Source: Anaerolineales bacterium | Lineage (GTDB): Bacteria; Chloroflexota; Anaerolineae; Anaerolineales; E44-bin32 | Direction of reading: 5' to 3' | DNA: 39,274 nucleotides | Assembly: GCA_016927115.1 (NCBI GenBank) | Contig: JAFGNH010000078.1 | Location: 1-39,274 of the forward strand | Shown: positions 23,868 through 33,372 of the stretch, one piece after another | Layout of the letters: every line of letters begins with the position of its first letter | How positions within the stretch are numbered: the first letter of the stretch is position 1 | The notes under the pieces: generated by a model | Databases searched by the model: none | What the model saw: the letters and a program-made list of their open reading frames with translations, nothing else | Told to the model about the DNA's origin: nothing | Position numbers and translations under genes: made by a program

Positions 23868-24752
23868 TTATTCTACACTGCTGCGAATGAAAGATTCCAT
23901 CGATGTGATGGTGAAATCAGGCAGGATCGATAAAAGCGCTCCGGTATTGCCGATAAAATCAGCCTGATTAAAATATTCCAGCATCCCGGTTTTGGAAACC
24001 ATCACAGGGTTCGTTTTACTCATGATTGGCAAGGCCAGCTTGAGCATCGTCATCCAGGGCTGGGCACCACTTGGACGTACCTTCTTGCCTATAGACTCTG
24101 AAAATAAACGGGCAATGTCCTTCATGCTGCGCGGTTCGGGTTCAATCACATCGACAGCATCGTTGAGGGGACCGTGTTTCTTGAGCAATTCCACCGCTGC
24201 ACGGGCCTGATCCTTCTGTGTTGTGAAACTGTATGCATGGCGGGTGGAGAGTGGAAAGAAGAAGACTCCTGCTTTCAGGAAGACGGGTGCAAGGTTGAGG
24301 ACATCTTCCATGTAAAACCCGGCCCGTAACGAAGACCAGGGAATATCACTTTCAGCGAGGAGGGTTTCGATAATACGTTTGCTATCGAGAAGAGGGATGC
24401 CGGTAGGTTTTTCCTTCTGAAGGACTGATGAAAAAATCAGATGGGGGAGTCCGGTTTTTTTTGCAGAAAATGCGGCGGTTCGGGCAGCTTCCAGTTCAAT
24501 CGAAAAATCGTTGTTGCCGCCGATAGGCGTGATGAGGAACGCAGCCCGGGAGCCCTGCATACATGTAGATACGTCTTCTTTGTTGAGCATACTTCCACGC
24601 AGAATTTCGCAATCAGGATATCTTGCCTCAAGCAGCTCGGGATTTCGCGCAAGGATCCGTACAGTCAGACCATGCTGAATAAACGTGTCGATGAATACCT
24701 TTCCGATATGCCCTGTACCCCCCAGAATAGTGATGATATTTGCAGATGGCAT
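23868..24752 (-). CDS. NmrA-like NAD(P)-binding protein (atypical SDR)
   Basis: 294 aa. The Rossmann motif ILGGTGHIGKVF at residue 9 onward and the pattern of FLITPI, LIFSSVLQ and SLRAGFYMEDVL fit the NmrA/TMR-like atypical short-chain dehydrogenases, which either reduce small carbonyls or act as redox sensors. The canonical SDR YxxxK is not evident, though K in LLDSKRIIETLL sits near the right place. AAAGG precedes the ATG. It is 75 bp after the Nudix gene on the same strand and may share its transcript; an 8-bp inverted repeat (24775-24782 with 24801-24808) lies between them. Confidence 0.8.
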   Translation of the reverse strand: MPSANIITILGGTGHIGKVFIDTFIQHGLTVRILARNPELLEARYPDCEILRGSMLNKEDVSTCMQGSRAAFLITPIGGNNDFSIELEAARTAAFSAKKTGLPHLIFSSVLQKEKPTGIPLLDSKRIIETLLAESDIPWSSLRAGFYMEDVLNLAPVFLKAGVFFFPLSTRHAYSFTTQKDQARAAVELLKKHGPLNDAVDVIEPEPRSMKDIARLFSESIGKKVRPSGAQPWMTMLKLALPIMSKTNPVMVSKTGMLEYFNQADFIGNTGALLSILPDFTITSMESFIRSSVE

Positions 24753-24827
24753 TACACAACCTTTTTTGAATGCCCATCAGGATAACAAAACACAAATTTC
24801 TCCTGATGGTTTGGAGATCCGGGATAG

Positions 24828-25472
24828 TCAGACACGTGAATAATCGTTTTCACAATCGGGGTTCTGTTCCTGAAAAATATCAAAGCGAGTGATCCTGTCA
24901 ATACGTTTACCTTTATTTTTTTCAGACAAGACTTCTGCTTCAATAAAAATCAGGTGTGGGGGGGGGTGGCGGAAAGCTTGAATCAGGGCAAAATCCGTGG
25001 CGATAATTTCCCCTTCAGCTGCCTTGCTCTGCAGCTCATTGTATCCGAACCATCGGACCGGGCCTTCATATTTTTCCTGGGCTGTTCCTCCAGCCACACG
25101 CAGCTCGCAGACAAAAAGCACGTAATGACCTCCGGGAGTATTCTGATCGAGAGGGAGAATTCTTTCATTCATAATACCGCGGAGTGAGTGGAAAGATGTA
25201 CACAACCCGGTTTCCTCCATGACCTCCCGGGCAACAGCTTCTTCAAGACTCTCACCGAAGTCCCATTTTCCGCCGACCATACCCCATTTGTGCATGTAAG
25301 GGGGTTTGATTCGCTGGATAAGCAGGTAGGCATCGGGTGGGTAAGCAGCTTCCCGTTTTGTAGTGCGCAGGATTGCGATAATGGAGGGGACAGGACGTAC
25401 CTGAGCGTGCCAGCGGTGTTTTGAAGGCAGTTGAGGAAGCTCTGATATATTGGGTGTAAGGTCAGAGGTCAT
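24828..25472 (-). CDS. Nudix hydrolase
   Basis: About 214 aa. The Nudix box GX5EX7REUXEEXGU is complete in GKWDFGESLEEAVAREVMEETGL, giving the metal-binding helix that hydrolyses nucleoside-diphosphate-linked compounds. The N-terminal part has RPVPSIIAILRT, and YLLIQRIKPPYMHKWGMVGG leads into the box, as in MutT/ADP-ribose-type enzymes. The substrate is unknown. The frame opens at 25553, but GGAG 6 nt before ATG 25472 decides the start. The next gene downstream on this strand is the NmrA-like one, so nucleotide-linked metabolite repair is a possible shared theme (inference). Confidence 0.88.
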   Translation of the reverse strand: MTSDLTPNISELPQLPSKHRWHAQVRPVPSIIAILRTTKREAAYPPDAYLLIQRIKPPYMHKWGMVGGKWDFGESLEEAVAREVMEETGLCTSFHSLRGIMNERILPLDQNTPGGHYVLFVCELRVAGGTAQEKYEGPVRWFGYNELQSKAAEGEIIATDFALIQAFRHPPPHLIFIEAEVLSEKNKGKRIDRITRFDIFQEQNPDCENDYSRV

Positions 25473-25550
25473 AATATCTCCACAAGGAACGCAGGCGGCA
25501 GTGAAACATATCATTTCCATGAAAAGCCAATATATAAAAAGTTGGTTATC

Positions 25551-25564
25551 CAAGTATACACTTG
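25551..25564. repeat. Short palindrome upstream of the Nudix gene
   Basis: CAAGTATACACTTG: five-base arms CAAGT/ACTTG around ATAC. About 80 bp upstream of the Nudix start; possible operator. Confidence 0.35.
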
Positions 25565-25590
25565 AAAAGTATAGTTTTTTTACCGTTCCG

Positions 25591-25820
25591 GAAGGTTTCC
25601 CTGCCAGGGGCAGGATCCAAAGAATCTATCGAAAACAGGATAGAAGTAAGAACAAACTAACCTTGCGGTAAAAGGATCCCTGGAACCTGCCCGTACAAAC
25701 CCCGGGAAGGTTTCCCTGCCAGGGGCAGGATCCAAAGAATCTATCGAAAACAGGATAGGAGTAAGAACAAACGAACCATACGGTAAAAGGACCCCTGGAA
25801 CCTGCCCGTACAAATCCCGG
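25591..25820. repeat. Two tandem 115-bp non-coding repeats
   Basis: 25591-25705 and 25706-25820 differ at six positions by my alignment; a third copy begins with GAAGG at 25821 but breaks off. The unit length is not a multiple of three, so no frame persists. Each unit can form CCTGCC/GGCAGG, a CTATC/GATAG hairpin, and a long-range CCAGGGG with (T/C)CCCTGG pairing that is G-T in copy 1 and G-C in copy 2. No CRISPR-like spacer structure and no transposase are present. Confidence 0.85.
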
Positions 25821-25945
25821 GAAGGGCTGTCCTGGTCTATCTGTTGTTTCTTATCAACAAGCAATGCAAAATCCGTGTAAAAAAATTTTGACAAAAATCA
25901 ATTCTTAATTCAATCTATAGAAAAGGGACCCTGGAGGTGGAAGTG

Positions 25946-26638
25946 ATGCTGCTTTATGCTTCTATGATTACTGCGGTTATCCACTGGCAGGCACAGGGGA
26001 TCAAGAATCGAACAATCATTGTTATAACCAAACCGCTCATGATGATGTTTCTGATCAGCTGGGTCATTTACACAGGATGGTTCCAGAACCATCTGCCACT
26101 CATGCCGTTGTTATGGTTCGTTCTTGCATTGGTTTTCGGTTTGGGGGGTGACATTTTTCTGCTCCTGCCTGGGAAATGGTTTCCAGTTGGATTGGGTTAC
26201 TTCCTGCTGGGTCATATCTGCACAATCATTGGATTTGGAGGTTGGATTTCCACCAGATCACTCGGGGTCTGGCTGATTCCTGCCAGCCTGGCCCTGCTGG
26301 CTGGATTGGTCTGGATGCTGCACAAATTGTTTATCGGGTTGACAGAGAAAAGACAGCGAACCCTGCGCGGTCCGGTCACGGTTTATGCTCTGGCATTATT
26401 CTATGTACTCTTCCTGGCTGCATCTCGTTTATTTGATCCGGAGTGGAGTAAAGTTCCAGCAGCACTTGTAACCAGTGCTGCATTCTTGTTTCTTCTTTCC
26501 GATAGTATGAATGCCTGGCACCGGTTTGTATTTCCCATCAAGCATGGCCGGGTGTGGATTATGGTAAGCTACCATCTCGCCCAGCTTGGTTTTGCGACAG
26601 GAATCATTGCACACCTGACACATGGCTGGATGAAATAA
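25946..26638 (+). CDS. YhhN family integral membrane protein (lysoplasmalogenase-like)
   Basis: About 230 aa with about eight hydrophobic spans. The family block GLGGDIFLLLPGKWFPVGLGYFLLGHICTI carries the conserved Gly-Asp and His thought to form the active site in TMEM86/YhhN lysoplasmalogenases, and TKPLMM in the first third is also typical. Bacterial substrates are not well settled. GTG 25937 and GTG 25943 are in frame, but GGAGG (25933-25937) best fits ATG 25946. TTGACA at 25888 may be a -35, with a poor -10. It stands alone, just after the 115-bp repeats. Confidence 0.82.
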   Translation: MLLYASMITAVIHWQAQGIKNRTIIVITKPLMMMFLISWVIYTGWFQNHLPLMPLLWFVLALVFGLGGDIFLLLPGKWFPVGLGYFLLGHICTIIGFGGWISTRSLGVWLIPASLALLAGLVWMLHKLFIGLTEKRQRTLRGPVTVYALALFYVLFLAASRLFDPEWSKVPAALVTSAAFLFLLSDSMNAWHRFVFPIKHGRVWIMVSYHLAQLGFATGIIAHLTHGWMK

Positions 26639-26765
26639 ATCCCGCCATAGAATAACAGTGATCCACCAGATAATCATGGACAGAGACCGGATTAGATATT
26701 ATTTCATGTTTTTACCCATATTATATTTTATTGCACAGTGTTCAAAATTATGTGGATAAATGGAA

Positions 26766-26794
26766 TTGATGGTGTATATTTTATGATAGATAAT
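26766..26794 (+). promoter_or_regulatory. Promoter for the PotD-like gene
   Basis: TTGATG (26766-26771), 17-nt spacer, GATAAT (26789-26794), in an AT-rich stretch. The leader would be about 60 nt. Confidence 0.5.
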
Positions 26795-26861
26795 TGAACA
26801 TCCACAAAAATTTCATAGGTACCCGGAAGTCAGTTTCAACATCCTCAATCCAGGAGGGGAC

Positions 26862-27950
26862 ATGCATCGCTTAAGAATCCGATGGCTGCCAGGAATCATA
26901 TGTGTATTTATCTTTTGTGGAGGATGTACATCACTGGATCAAGTAGGTGATTTGAACAAGCCTGATCCCGTTGCTCTCCGTTTCTTTGACTGGGAGGATG
27001 ATATTCCTGAATCAGTGTTTCATGCCTTTGAGGATGAAACTGGAATAAAAGTAGAATATTTGCCTTTCAGTTCTATGGAGATGGCACGGGATGCAATTCT
27101 GGCTAACGATCAATTTGATTTGGTTGTGTTTGAAAGTGATTTCATTTCCGAACTCAATCAAGCCGGGGTGCTTTCCGAACTGGATCATTCACTTCTGAGC
27201 AATATTTCGTATCTATCGCCTGATTTCAGAGATCTTGATTATGATCCCGGGAACCACTATTCGGTTCCCTTTCAATGGGGATCGACCGGATTAATCATTC
27301 GAAGTGACCTGGTTGAGTTTATTCCTCAGAACTGGCTCGATCTCTGGCGGGATGATTTGGGTTGTGTTATTGGAGTTCGTGAGGGAGCACCCTATGATTT
27401 TATCGGTATCGTTCTGAAATCACTGGGGTATTCAGCGAATTCAGAAGACAGGGATGAATTGCTGGTTGCATTTGAAAGGATAATGATGTTGGAGGACAGA
27501 ATTCGACTGGTGGATTATTCCTCTGAGAGAGCAGTTGAACCTTTACTGAGTGGAGAGATCAATACTCTGATTGGATGGTCTGAGGATTACTGGTTGGCAA
27601 AGGAAAACAGTGAAGATATCGAGTTTGTGATTGGTATAGAAGGTGCTCTGCTTCGGGTAGATAATTATGTGATTCCATCCAGTTGTGAACATCGGCAGGA
27701 AGCTCACATGTTGTTAAATTTCCTGATGAGGCCGGATATTGCAGCTGAAATTTCAAACTGGAATTATTACGCTTCAGCCAATCTGGCAGCCGAGGAATTT
27801 ATCGAAGAAAAAATTCTACAGAGTCATATCGTTTATCCGTCCCCCGAAGATATGAGGGATGCAGAGGTTTTTCTGCCACGGAGTGATGATTCCGACCAGT
27901 TAGTCCTGTTGATCTGGGAGGAATTTCTGGCTGAAACCGGTGTGAAGTAA
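26862..27950 (+). CDS. Extracellular solute-binding lipoprotein, PotD-like (polyamine type)
   Basis: 362 aa. A lipoprotein signal (RIRW, hydrophobic span, FCGGC) would anchor it at Cys22. The rest is a family-1/8 substrate-binding fold: LRFFDWEDDIPESVFHAFEDETGIKVEY at the start, FDLVVFESDF, YSVPFQWGSTGLIIR, and VDNYVIPSSCEHRQEAHMLLNFL match spermidine/putrescine-binding proteins. ATPase and permease genes for polyamines are absent, and the next locus is the remnant of an unrelated sugar permease. It may work with a transporter elsewhere. AGGAGG lies before the ATG. Confidence 0.85.
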   Translation: MHRLRIRWLPGIICVFIFCGGCTSLDQVGDLNKPDPVALRFFDWEDDIPESVFHAFEDETGIKVEYLPFSSMEMARDAILANDQFDLVVFESDFISELNQAGVLSELDHSLLSNISYLSPDFRDLDYDPGNHYSVPFQWGSTGLIIRSDLVEFIPQNWLDLWRDDLGCVIGVREGAPYDFIGIVLKSLGYSANSEDRDELLVAFERIMMLEDRIRLVDYSSERAVEPLLSGEINTLIGWSEDYWLAKENSEDIEFVIGIEGALLRVDNYVIPSSCEHRQEAHMLLNFLMRPDIAAEISNWNYYASANLAAEEFIEEKILQSHIVYPSPEDMRDAEVFLPRSDDSDQLVLLIWEEFLAETGVK

Positions 27951-28106
27951 GGACGCTTGAATAACATATACATAATCATTCCAGCAGCTTGAAGTAGACT
28001 GCCTCGGAATTGAAAGAATATTCGCGGCAATAGCCTGGTGTATTTGATTGAGTACTGAATATTACTGAACAACCATCCCCTTGCGACCCCTAAAAAGGCT
28101 ATCTGA

Positions 28107-28579
28107 TTCAATGACAAGAAATTGTTCTATGTTTTGATGGTGTCCTGGTCTTTCATTGGCAAGCATACCCGTTTTGGGCGTTATGTTTATGCAGTCGGCG
28201 GAAATGCGGAGGCTGCCAGACGTGCTGGCATTGATGTGTATCAAGTGAGAAAGCTGTTTTTTTGATATCCGGTTTTATGGCCGGGTTTGGTGGCATCATT
28301 CTGGCTTCCCGTCTTCGTTCCGTTGACACGAATACCGGGGGTGGTAAATTGTTGCTGACTGCCATTGCTGCTGCAGGCATCGGAGGAGCAAGCCTTTTTG
28401 GCGGGCATGGAAAAGTCTCCAACGCACTGCTTGGTGCATTGATCGTGACATCTGTGGAAAACGGGATGGGCCTGGTGGGGCTTCCTCCAGGGGTTAAGTT
28501 TGTCATCAACGGCCTGGTGCTGCTGGCAGCGGTAATGCCCGACGCTTTCTCTAGTCACGGGAGTCCAAAACCTGACTAA
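28107..28579 (+). pseudogene. Truncated, frameshifted sugar ABC transporter permease (XylH/RbsC type)
   Basis: Only the C-terminal part of a permease of about 390 aa remains. Frame one (to the TGA at 28263) reads ...[22 protein letters not shown], the signature loop of these permeases. After a run of seven T (28257-28263) similarity goes on in the -1 frame: ISGFMAGFGGIILASRL, TAIAAAGIGGASLFGG and VKFVINGLVLLAAV. There is no start codon with a ribosome site and no N-terminal half, so this is a decayed gene and the slip is most simply a one-base loss. The ATPase and binding-protein genes are gone. Confidence 0.85.
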
Positions 28580-28883
28580 TTCTCTTCCGGAAAACGCCTG
28601 TATTTCTTGGTGTCTCTGAATGTATGGTTGAATTATGGTTCAACGTTTCCAATTTCCTGTATAAGCAGAACCTGACTGCTGAAAAAATTGACAATTCTTC
28701 TTTTTTCATCCACTCTATTGGTGTTCTTTCTCTTCTTGACTATCACAAGGAAGTGCGCCTGGACGTGTTGATACGGCCTGGTCGGACATTACATCTGCAG
28801 GATCGTTCTTCCGTCAGTATCTGTGGCTGGATTCTGTTCAGTATCTCTGGCAGGAAAAGCAGGGCAGGGTGAAAGGAAATACA
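28580..28883. other. Intergenic region, no gene called
   Basis: About 300 bp between the pseudogene and the hydrolase. TTGACA at 28688 and TTGACT at 28738 occur without good -10 partners. No repeats or hairpins of note. Confidence 0.4.
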
Positions 28884-30695
28884 ATGGCGACATCATCACG
28901 ACGAAAAGCTGCATGGATTTTCCTAATTCTGATTGGGATTGTTGTTGCCGCTCAGTATCTGGCAACAACTATTCAGCAGGATTCGGGCAGGGTACGAGTA
29001 AGCAATGTGACCTATCCGAATGCGAATGGCATTACGATCCGTGCGAAACTGCTGATACCGGCGCTTCTTGCAGAAGGAGAAACCGCACCGGGAGTGGTGT
29101 TTGTGCATGGATATCAGAATAACCGGGAGACCAGCGACCCGTACGCGATTGAGCTGGCCCGACGAGGTGTGGTGGTCCTCAGTATCGATGCTATAGGCAG
29201 GGGAAATTCGGGCATTCCTGGTGATTTGGAAGATCCGGAGTTTGATGATACCTATGGAGCCAGGACATCACTGGCGTATCTGCGATCGCTGTCTATGGTC
29301 GACTCATCGCGTACCGGGTTGATGGGGCACAGCCTGGGTGCGGAGATGGTTTACGCCATCGCCCTGGAGGATGAAGATTTACGCGTTTTGGTTATTTCCG
29401 GGTTCGGTTATCGCAGCGATGCCACAACAGATCGCCCTGCCAATATGTTGATGATCCTGGGCAAGTATGATGAATACCGTGAGCGCATGACCGGTACACG
29501 TGATTTTGAGAACGAGTGGATGCACTCAGAGCAGACCCGGGCGGCATTTCCGGTTCTGGACCCGAGGATAGGGGAAACTTATGGTAACTTTGCAGACGGT
29601 ACTGCTCGTCGTGTGTTCATGCCGAGAGTCACACATGTGCAGGAATCGCATAACGAGGCAGCTGTCGCAGAGGCAGTTGAGTGGATCGGGCAGGCTCTGA
29701 AGCCGGATCCTGATTTCTGGATACCAACAGAAAAGCAAATCTGGCCGATGAAAGAATACGCGACTTTTATCGCTATGTTGGCGGCTGTATTTTCCATTCT
29801 TCCGCTGGGCTATCTGCTTCTACAGACGCGAGCGTTTGCGAGTCTGCAGGGAATCGGGGAGGGAGAATATGCCTGTGCTCCTGCCGGAACAGTACGACAC
29901 GCAGCGATCAATGGTGTGTTGATGCTTCTATACCTCCCACTGGTCCTGGTGATTTTTGGTTTCCATGTCTATGTCTTACCGATTGATAAAGCTTTCCCGA
30001 TGATGATGGTCAATGGAACCGTCTTCTGGTTCCTGGTAATCAATCTTATCGGCTTCCTTGTTTTCAGGAGATGGTCAAAAAAGGAGGGTGTCTCCTGGAA
30101 AGACCTTGGTATTTCGCAGACAGAAAGGGGGTTCAGCCTTAACTGGAGCCGGATCGGAAAAAGTGCGCTGCTGGCGCTGCTGCTGTTCGGGTTTGTAGCT
30201 GCCTTTGAGCATCGGCTGGAAGCAATGTGGCTCGTTGATTTCCGTTTCGTATTTCCATTCGCCAGTGACTTTACCCCCTATCGTTTTCTGATGTTTTTAC
30301 TTTATCTTCCCTTCCTGTTGGTCGGATTTATCCAACTCGGCATTTTCCTGAATGGTCAACTCCGCCCGGCACCTAAAAGCACCTGGTTCTGGACATTCCT
30401 GCACCGGACAGGTCGGGGTTTGCTGGCAATGCTTATCCCACTCCTGATCCACCTGGCACTTCAATACATACCCCTCTTTACAAGCGGCTTTATTCCATTT
30501 GTGGGGCCTGGCGCCGCTCTGGTGGGCTTTGTTTTGAATCTGGTCCATATAGCGATTGTGCTTGTGATGATGATTCCGATCTCGACGTTTTTCTACCAGG
30601 TTACAGGTGATATTTATACAGGTGCTTTTCTCAACGCCCTGCTGGTTGCCTGGATGTTTACCACTTCGTCGGTTATTGCTCCCATTCCGGTGTGA
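28884..30695 (+). CDS. Alpha/beta hydrolase fused to a multi-span membrane domain
   Basis: About 603 aa. An N-terminal membrane anchor (about 10-30) is followed by an extracytoplasmic alpha/beta hydrolase domain to about 275: oxyanion loop VVFVHGYQNN, nucleophile Ser150 in GHSLGAEMV, Asp196 in GKYDEY, and His256 (or His251) in THVQESHNEAAV. From about 290 to the end there are about eight hydrophobic spans. Dienelactone-hydrolase or S9-peptidase relatives are the nearest soluble match; substrate unknown. The membrane half is not a transporter family I recognise. GTG 28869 is in frame, but AAGGA 6 nt before ATG 28884 decides the start. Confidence 0.78.
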   Translation: MATSSRRKAAWIFLILIGIVVAAQYLATTIQQDSGRVRVSNVTYPNANGITIRAKLLIPALLAEGETAPGVVFVHGYQNNRETSDPYAIELARRGVVVLSIDAIGRGNSGIPGDLEDPEFDDTYGARTSLAYLRSLSMVDSSRTGLMGHSLGAEMVYAIALEDEDLRVLVISGFGYRSDATTDRPANMLMILGKYDEYRERMTGTRDFENEWMHSEQTRAAFPVLDPRIGETYGNFADGTARRVFMPRVTHVQESHNEAAVAEAVEWIGQALKPDPDFWIPTEKQIWPMKEYATFIAMLAAVFSILPLGYLLLQTRAFASLQGIGEGEYACAPAGTVRHAAINGVLMLLYLPLVLVIFGFHVYVLPIDKAFPMMMVNGTVFWFLVINLIGFLVFRRWSKKEGVSWKDLGISQTERGFSLNWSRIGKSALLALLLFGFVAAFEHRLEAMWLVDFRFVFPFASDFTPYRFLMFLLYLPFLLVGFIQLGIFLNGQLRPAPKSTWFWTFLHRTGRGLLAMLIPLLIHLALQYIPLFTSGFIPFVGPGAALVGFVLNLVHIAIVLVMMIPISTFFYQVTGDIYTGAFLNALLVAWMFTTSSVIAPIPV

Positions 30696-31324
30696 CCTGG
30701 ACTGTCCGGGCTGGATACCCGGCCTTAACTGCAGGGAAATAATCTCACGCATGCTGTATGCACGGGTCCAGAGGTTATCCTGGCCGAACTGACTGTTCCC
30801 CGTCCGGGATCAAATCGGGTTTGGTAACGCAGGACCGAGCCGTCTCCTCCCGGGAGAAAGCGGCAGGGGTATTGTTATTGCATCCAGCACTCTCCCCCTC
30901 TGTGACAGGAATCGATATAGCACTTATGCGCTGAAGCAGTTCAAGACTGGTGCTTTCTCCCAATGGTTCGCATGGTTTGAATGTCCTGCCTTTGCATCGA
31001 GGATCAAGGAGGTGGGTGCTTTTATGTTGAATTCATAGAAGATATACAGTTTCTTTACTGCTCATAGACGCTATATTTTTTATCATGGGGGGACAATCTA
31101 TCGTAAACCCCGGATGTACCGGAGCAGATAGCAGCAGACTGTTCTGGCAGGCGGCAGTAATGTATGTGTGATGGCAGGCTTACAAAACTTCTGTTCAGTC
31201 GGTGAACGGGTTATCCTTCCCGGTGTTTTTGTAAAGAATTAATGGGGGGCTTTTCTCATCTTCATGAGCAGAGCCACTGCGGTCTCGCGGAGGCGGTTGG
31301 CAACATATCAGGAGGAGTATATAG
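30696..31324. other. Long intergenic region upstream of the chemoreceptor
   Basis: 629 bp without a credible gene; a 62-codon minus-strand frame (30775-30963) has no ribosome site. Small inverted repeats: CCGGG/CCCGG near 30717-30733, CTATC/GATAG near 31098-31131 enclosing two CCGG, and CGGG/CCCG followed by GTGTTTTT near 31208-31231. None matches a riboswitch I know, including the cyclic-di-GMP classes. Confidence 0.45.
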
Positions 31325-33208
31325 ATGAGCAGCGAGAATCGTAAAGGGTTTGCTGAATATTTTATTCCGGACAAGGCAAGGGAAGATGATTACCAGCACA
31401 GTCTGGCCAGAAATGTGCTGGGTGTTTCTGTTCTGATGGCTGGAATAGCTGTAATATTTTCCGGAGTATATTTTCTCTTTATGCATCCAACTGGTGGAAT
31501 CCTTATTCTGATTTTTTTTCCGGTGATTATCCTTACACCCTTTGTAATGCGATGGACCGGGTCAATTCAGGCCGGAGGTTTTATAGCAACTTTTATCATG
31601 TGGGCTGTCCAGCTGGGCTTGTCATACTCCACAGGTGGTATCCATGCGCCGAATACTCTGTGGTATGCAACGGTTCCGTTGATCGCCGCAGTGGTCAGCG
31701 GCATCCGGGGAGGAATTGGCTGGTCTCTCTTAAGCATCTTTGCTGTAGTGGGTTACTTTCTGGCGGATCGCAGTGGGACCAATTTTCCGGTAATGTATAC
31801 TCAGGAACTTTCAACAGCTCAGGCGACCTTATTTACCATGCTTGTTAATGCCGGGCTGGCATTGTTCATTGGTTCCTTCAGTGTGTATTCTGAATTCAAC
31901 AAGAAGGGGGCTTTTCAACAGGTCAGGAAGCAGCAGGAAGAGGTAAAGCATAAGGCTGTTGAGCTGGAAGCAACTGCGAACTCTCTGCATATAGAAAAGG
32001 AAAACAGCGAAAAGATAATCCACGAGGTCATCGAAGTTATCAGGAAGCTTGATTCGGCTAGCAGTAAGTTGAATGTTGCCGCAGGGCAGGCGGATGCAGC
32101 GACTAACCAGATCGCATCTACGATTCAACAGGTGGCAGAGGGTACGTCACAGCAGGCCGATTCTGTGAATGAAACAGCTGGTTCAATAAACAGGATAGTT
32201 CAGGCGATTGGGGGCGTTGCAGAGGGGGCGCATGAACAGGCTGTGGCGGTATCCAAATCCGCAGAGCTGACCAGGAACATGTCGTCTGCTGTAGAACGGG
32301 TTACAGGAAATGCTCAAACCGGGGCGGAAGGGGCTTTTACTGCAGCGGAAAGGGCTCGGAGCGGAGCGGAGGTTGTCGAAAAGAATATTCAGGGTATGCA
32401 GTTGATAAAAAAGAAGGTGGAATTTTCTGTACATAAAGTGGAGGAAATGGGCCGCCGCTCAGACCAAATTGGCCAGATCGTTAAAGCAATTGATGAAATC
32501 GCATCGCAGACAAACCTGCTGGCTTTGAATGCTGCTATTGAAGCTGCGCGTGCAGGGGAACACGGCAAAGGTTTTGCTGTGGTTGCGGATGAAGTCCGGA
32601 AGCTGGCAGAACGTACAACCGCAGCAACGCAGGAGGTTGCAGGCTTGATTGGAGAAGTACAGGGAACTGCTTCTGAAGCTGTAAAAGCGATGGTGGATAG
32701 TGCGGACGAAGTGGAGCGAGGCTTCCACCAGGCAGGAGAGGCAGGGGATGCTCTTCGCGGCATTCTGGATGCTGTGGAGCATGTAAATTATGACGTGGAT
32801 GGTATCAAGATTGCAGCTGATGAAATGGAATCTTTTTCCCGGGAATTGGTAGCAGCAATGGGAGCAGTGTCAGCAATAGTTGAAGAAAACACAGCTGCCA
32901 CGGATGAATTATCTGCGGGTTCCGACCAGGTCACCCGGGCTATTGAGAATATTGCAAGCATCAGCGAGGAGAACAGCGCTGCTACCGAGCAGGTCAGTGC
33001 GTCCACGGAAGAGCTTAATGCTCAGGTTGAAGAGGTTTCGACCTCTGCAGCTTCGCTGGCAGAACTTGCGCAAGCATTGATGAAGCTTGTCGAGCAATTC
33101 TCGTCCACGCCGAATCAAAGGCAGGAGCTGGCAAAAGAGACAAGCCTGCCGGAAGGAAACCGGAAGTTGGCTGCTGCGAATCATCTGGCTGCGGAAGCAG
33201 CTTTCTAA
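31325..33208 (+). CDS. Methyl-accepting chemotaxis protein with six-span sensor, no HAMP
   Basis: 627 aa. Residues about 28-190 form six hydrophobic spans with short loops and no large outside domain, so the signal is probably sensed in or at the membrane. A helical linker (about 195-240) leads straight to the signalling domain with no recognisable HAMP. The hairpin tip is intact: [20 protein letters not shown] followed by [21 protein letters not shown], which binds CheA/CheW. Long heptad repeats flank it, with Ala/Glu-rich methylation-like stretches. The tail has no pentapeptide for CheR. AGGAGG is 9 nt before the ATG. No che or flagellar gene is in the window. Confidence 0.93.
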   Translation: MSSENRKGFAEYFIPDKAREDDYQHSLARNVLGVSVLMAGIAVIFSGVYFLFMHPTGGILILIFFPVIILTPFVMRWTGSIQAGGFIATFIMWAVQLGLSYSTGGIHAPNTLWYATVPLIAAVVSGIRGGIGWSLLSIFAVVGYFLADRSGTNFPVMYTQELSTAQATLFTMLVNAGLALFIGSFSVYSEFNKKGAFQQVRKQQEEVKHKAVELEATANSLHIEKENSEKIIHEVIEVIRKLDSASSKLNVAAGQADAATNQIASTIQQVAEGTSQQADSVNETAGSINRIVQAIGGVAEGAHEQAVAVSKSAELTRNMSSAVERVTGNAQTGAEGAFTAAERARSGAEVVEKNIQGMQLIKKKVEFSVHKVEEMGRRSDQIGQIVKAIDEIASQTNLLALNAAIEAARAGEHGKGFAVVADEVRKLAERTTAATQEVAGLIGEVQGTASEAVKAMVDSADEVERGFHQAGEAGDALRGILDAVEHVNYDVDGIKIAADEMESFSRELVAAMGAVSAIVEENTAATDELSAGSDQVTRAIENIASISEENSAATEQVSASTEELNAQVEEVSTSAASLAELAQALMKLVEQFSSTPNQRQELAKETSLPEGNRKLAAANHLAAEAAF

Positions 33209-33302
33209 CTCTGAAACGAGGACTTGATCATGCAAAGGAGTGTGAATCCGATCAGCGACGGCCCCCTGTGTATTAAACACAATCAGTTCCATTGACTTCT
33301 GC

Positions 33303-33337
33303 AAAACCGGCTCAGACTTCAAGCCTGAGCCGGTTTT
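33303..33337. terminator. Bidirectional terminator between chemoreceptor and mgtC-like gene
   Basis: AAAACCGGCTCAG (33303-33315) and CTGAGCCGGTTTT (33325-33337) pair perfectly, 9-nt loop, with U-runs on both strands. It serves the two convergent genes. Confidence 0.9.
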
Positions 33338-33372
33338 CTATTGTACACAACTGTCGTTATCAGGAAATCGCG

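Noticed and set aside
25591..25820. 115-bp repeats as a CRISPR array
   Set aside because: Units abut without spacers, are far too long, and no cas gene is near.
25580..25894. 104-codon minus-strand frame over the 115-bp repeats
   Set aside because: The repeat length shifts the frame between copies, so the two copies code for different peptides; coding is unlikely.
28107..28579. Programmed -1 frameshift at the T7 run
   Set aside because: The reading lacks a start and the N-terminal half, so simple decay explains it.
30775..30963. 62-codon minus-strand frame in the long gap before the chemoreceptor
   Set aside because: No ribosome site and no protein-like pattern.
30696..31324. Cyclic-di-GMP riboswitch ahead of the chemoreceptor
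   Set aside because: Looked for the GEMM core motifs and did not find them.
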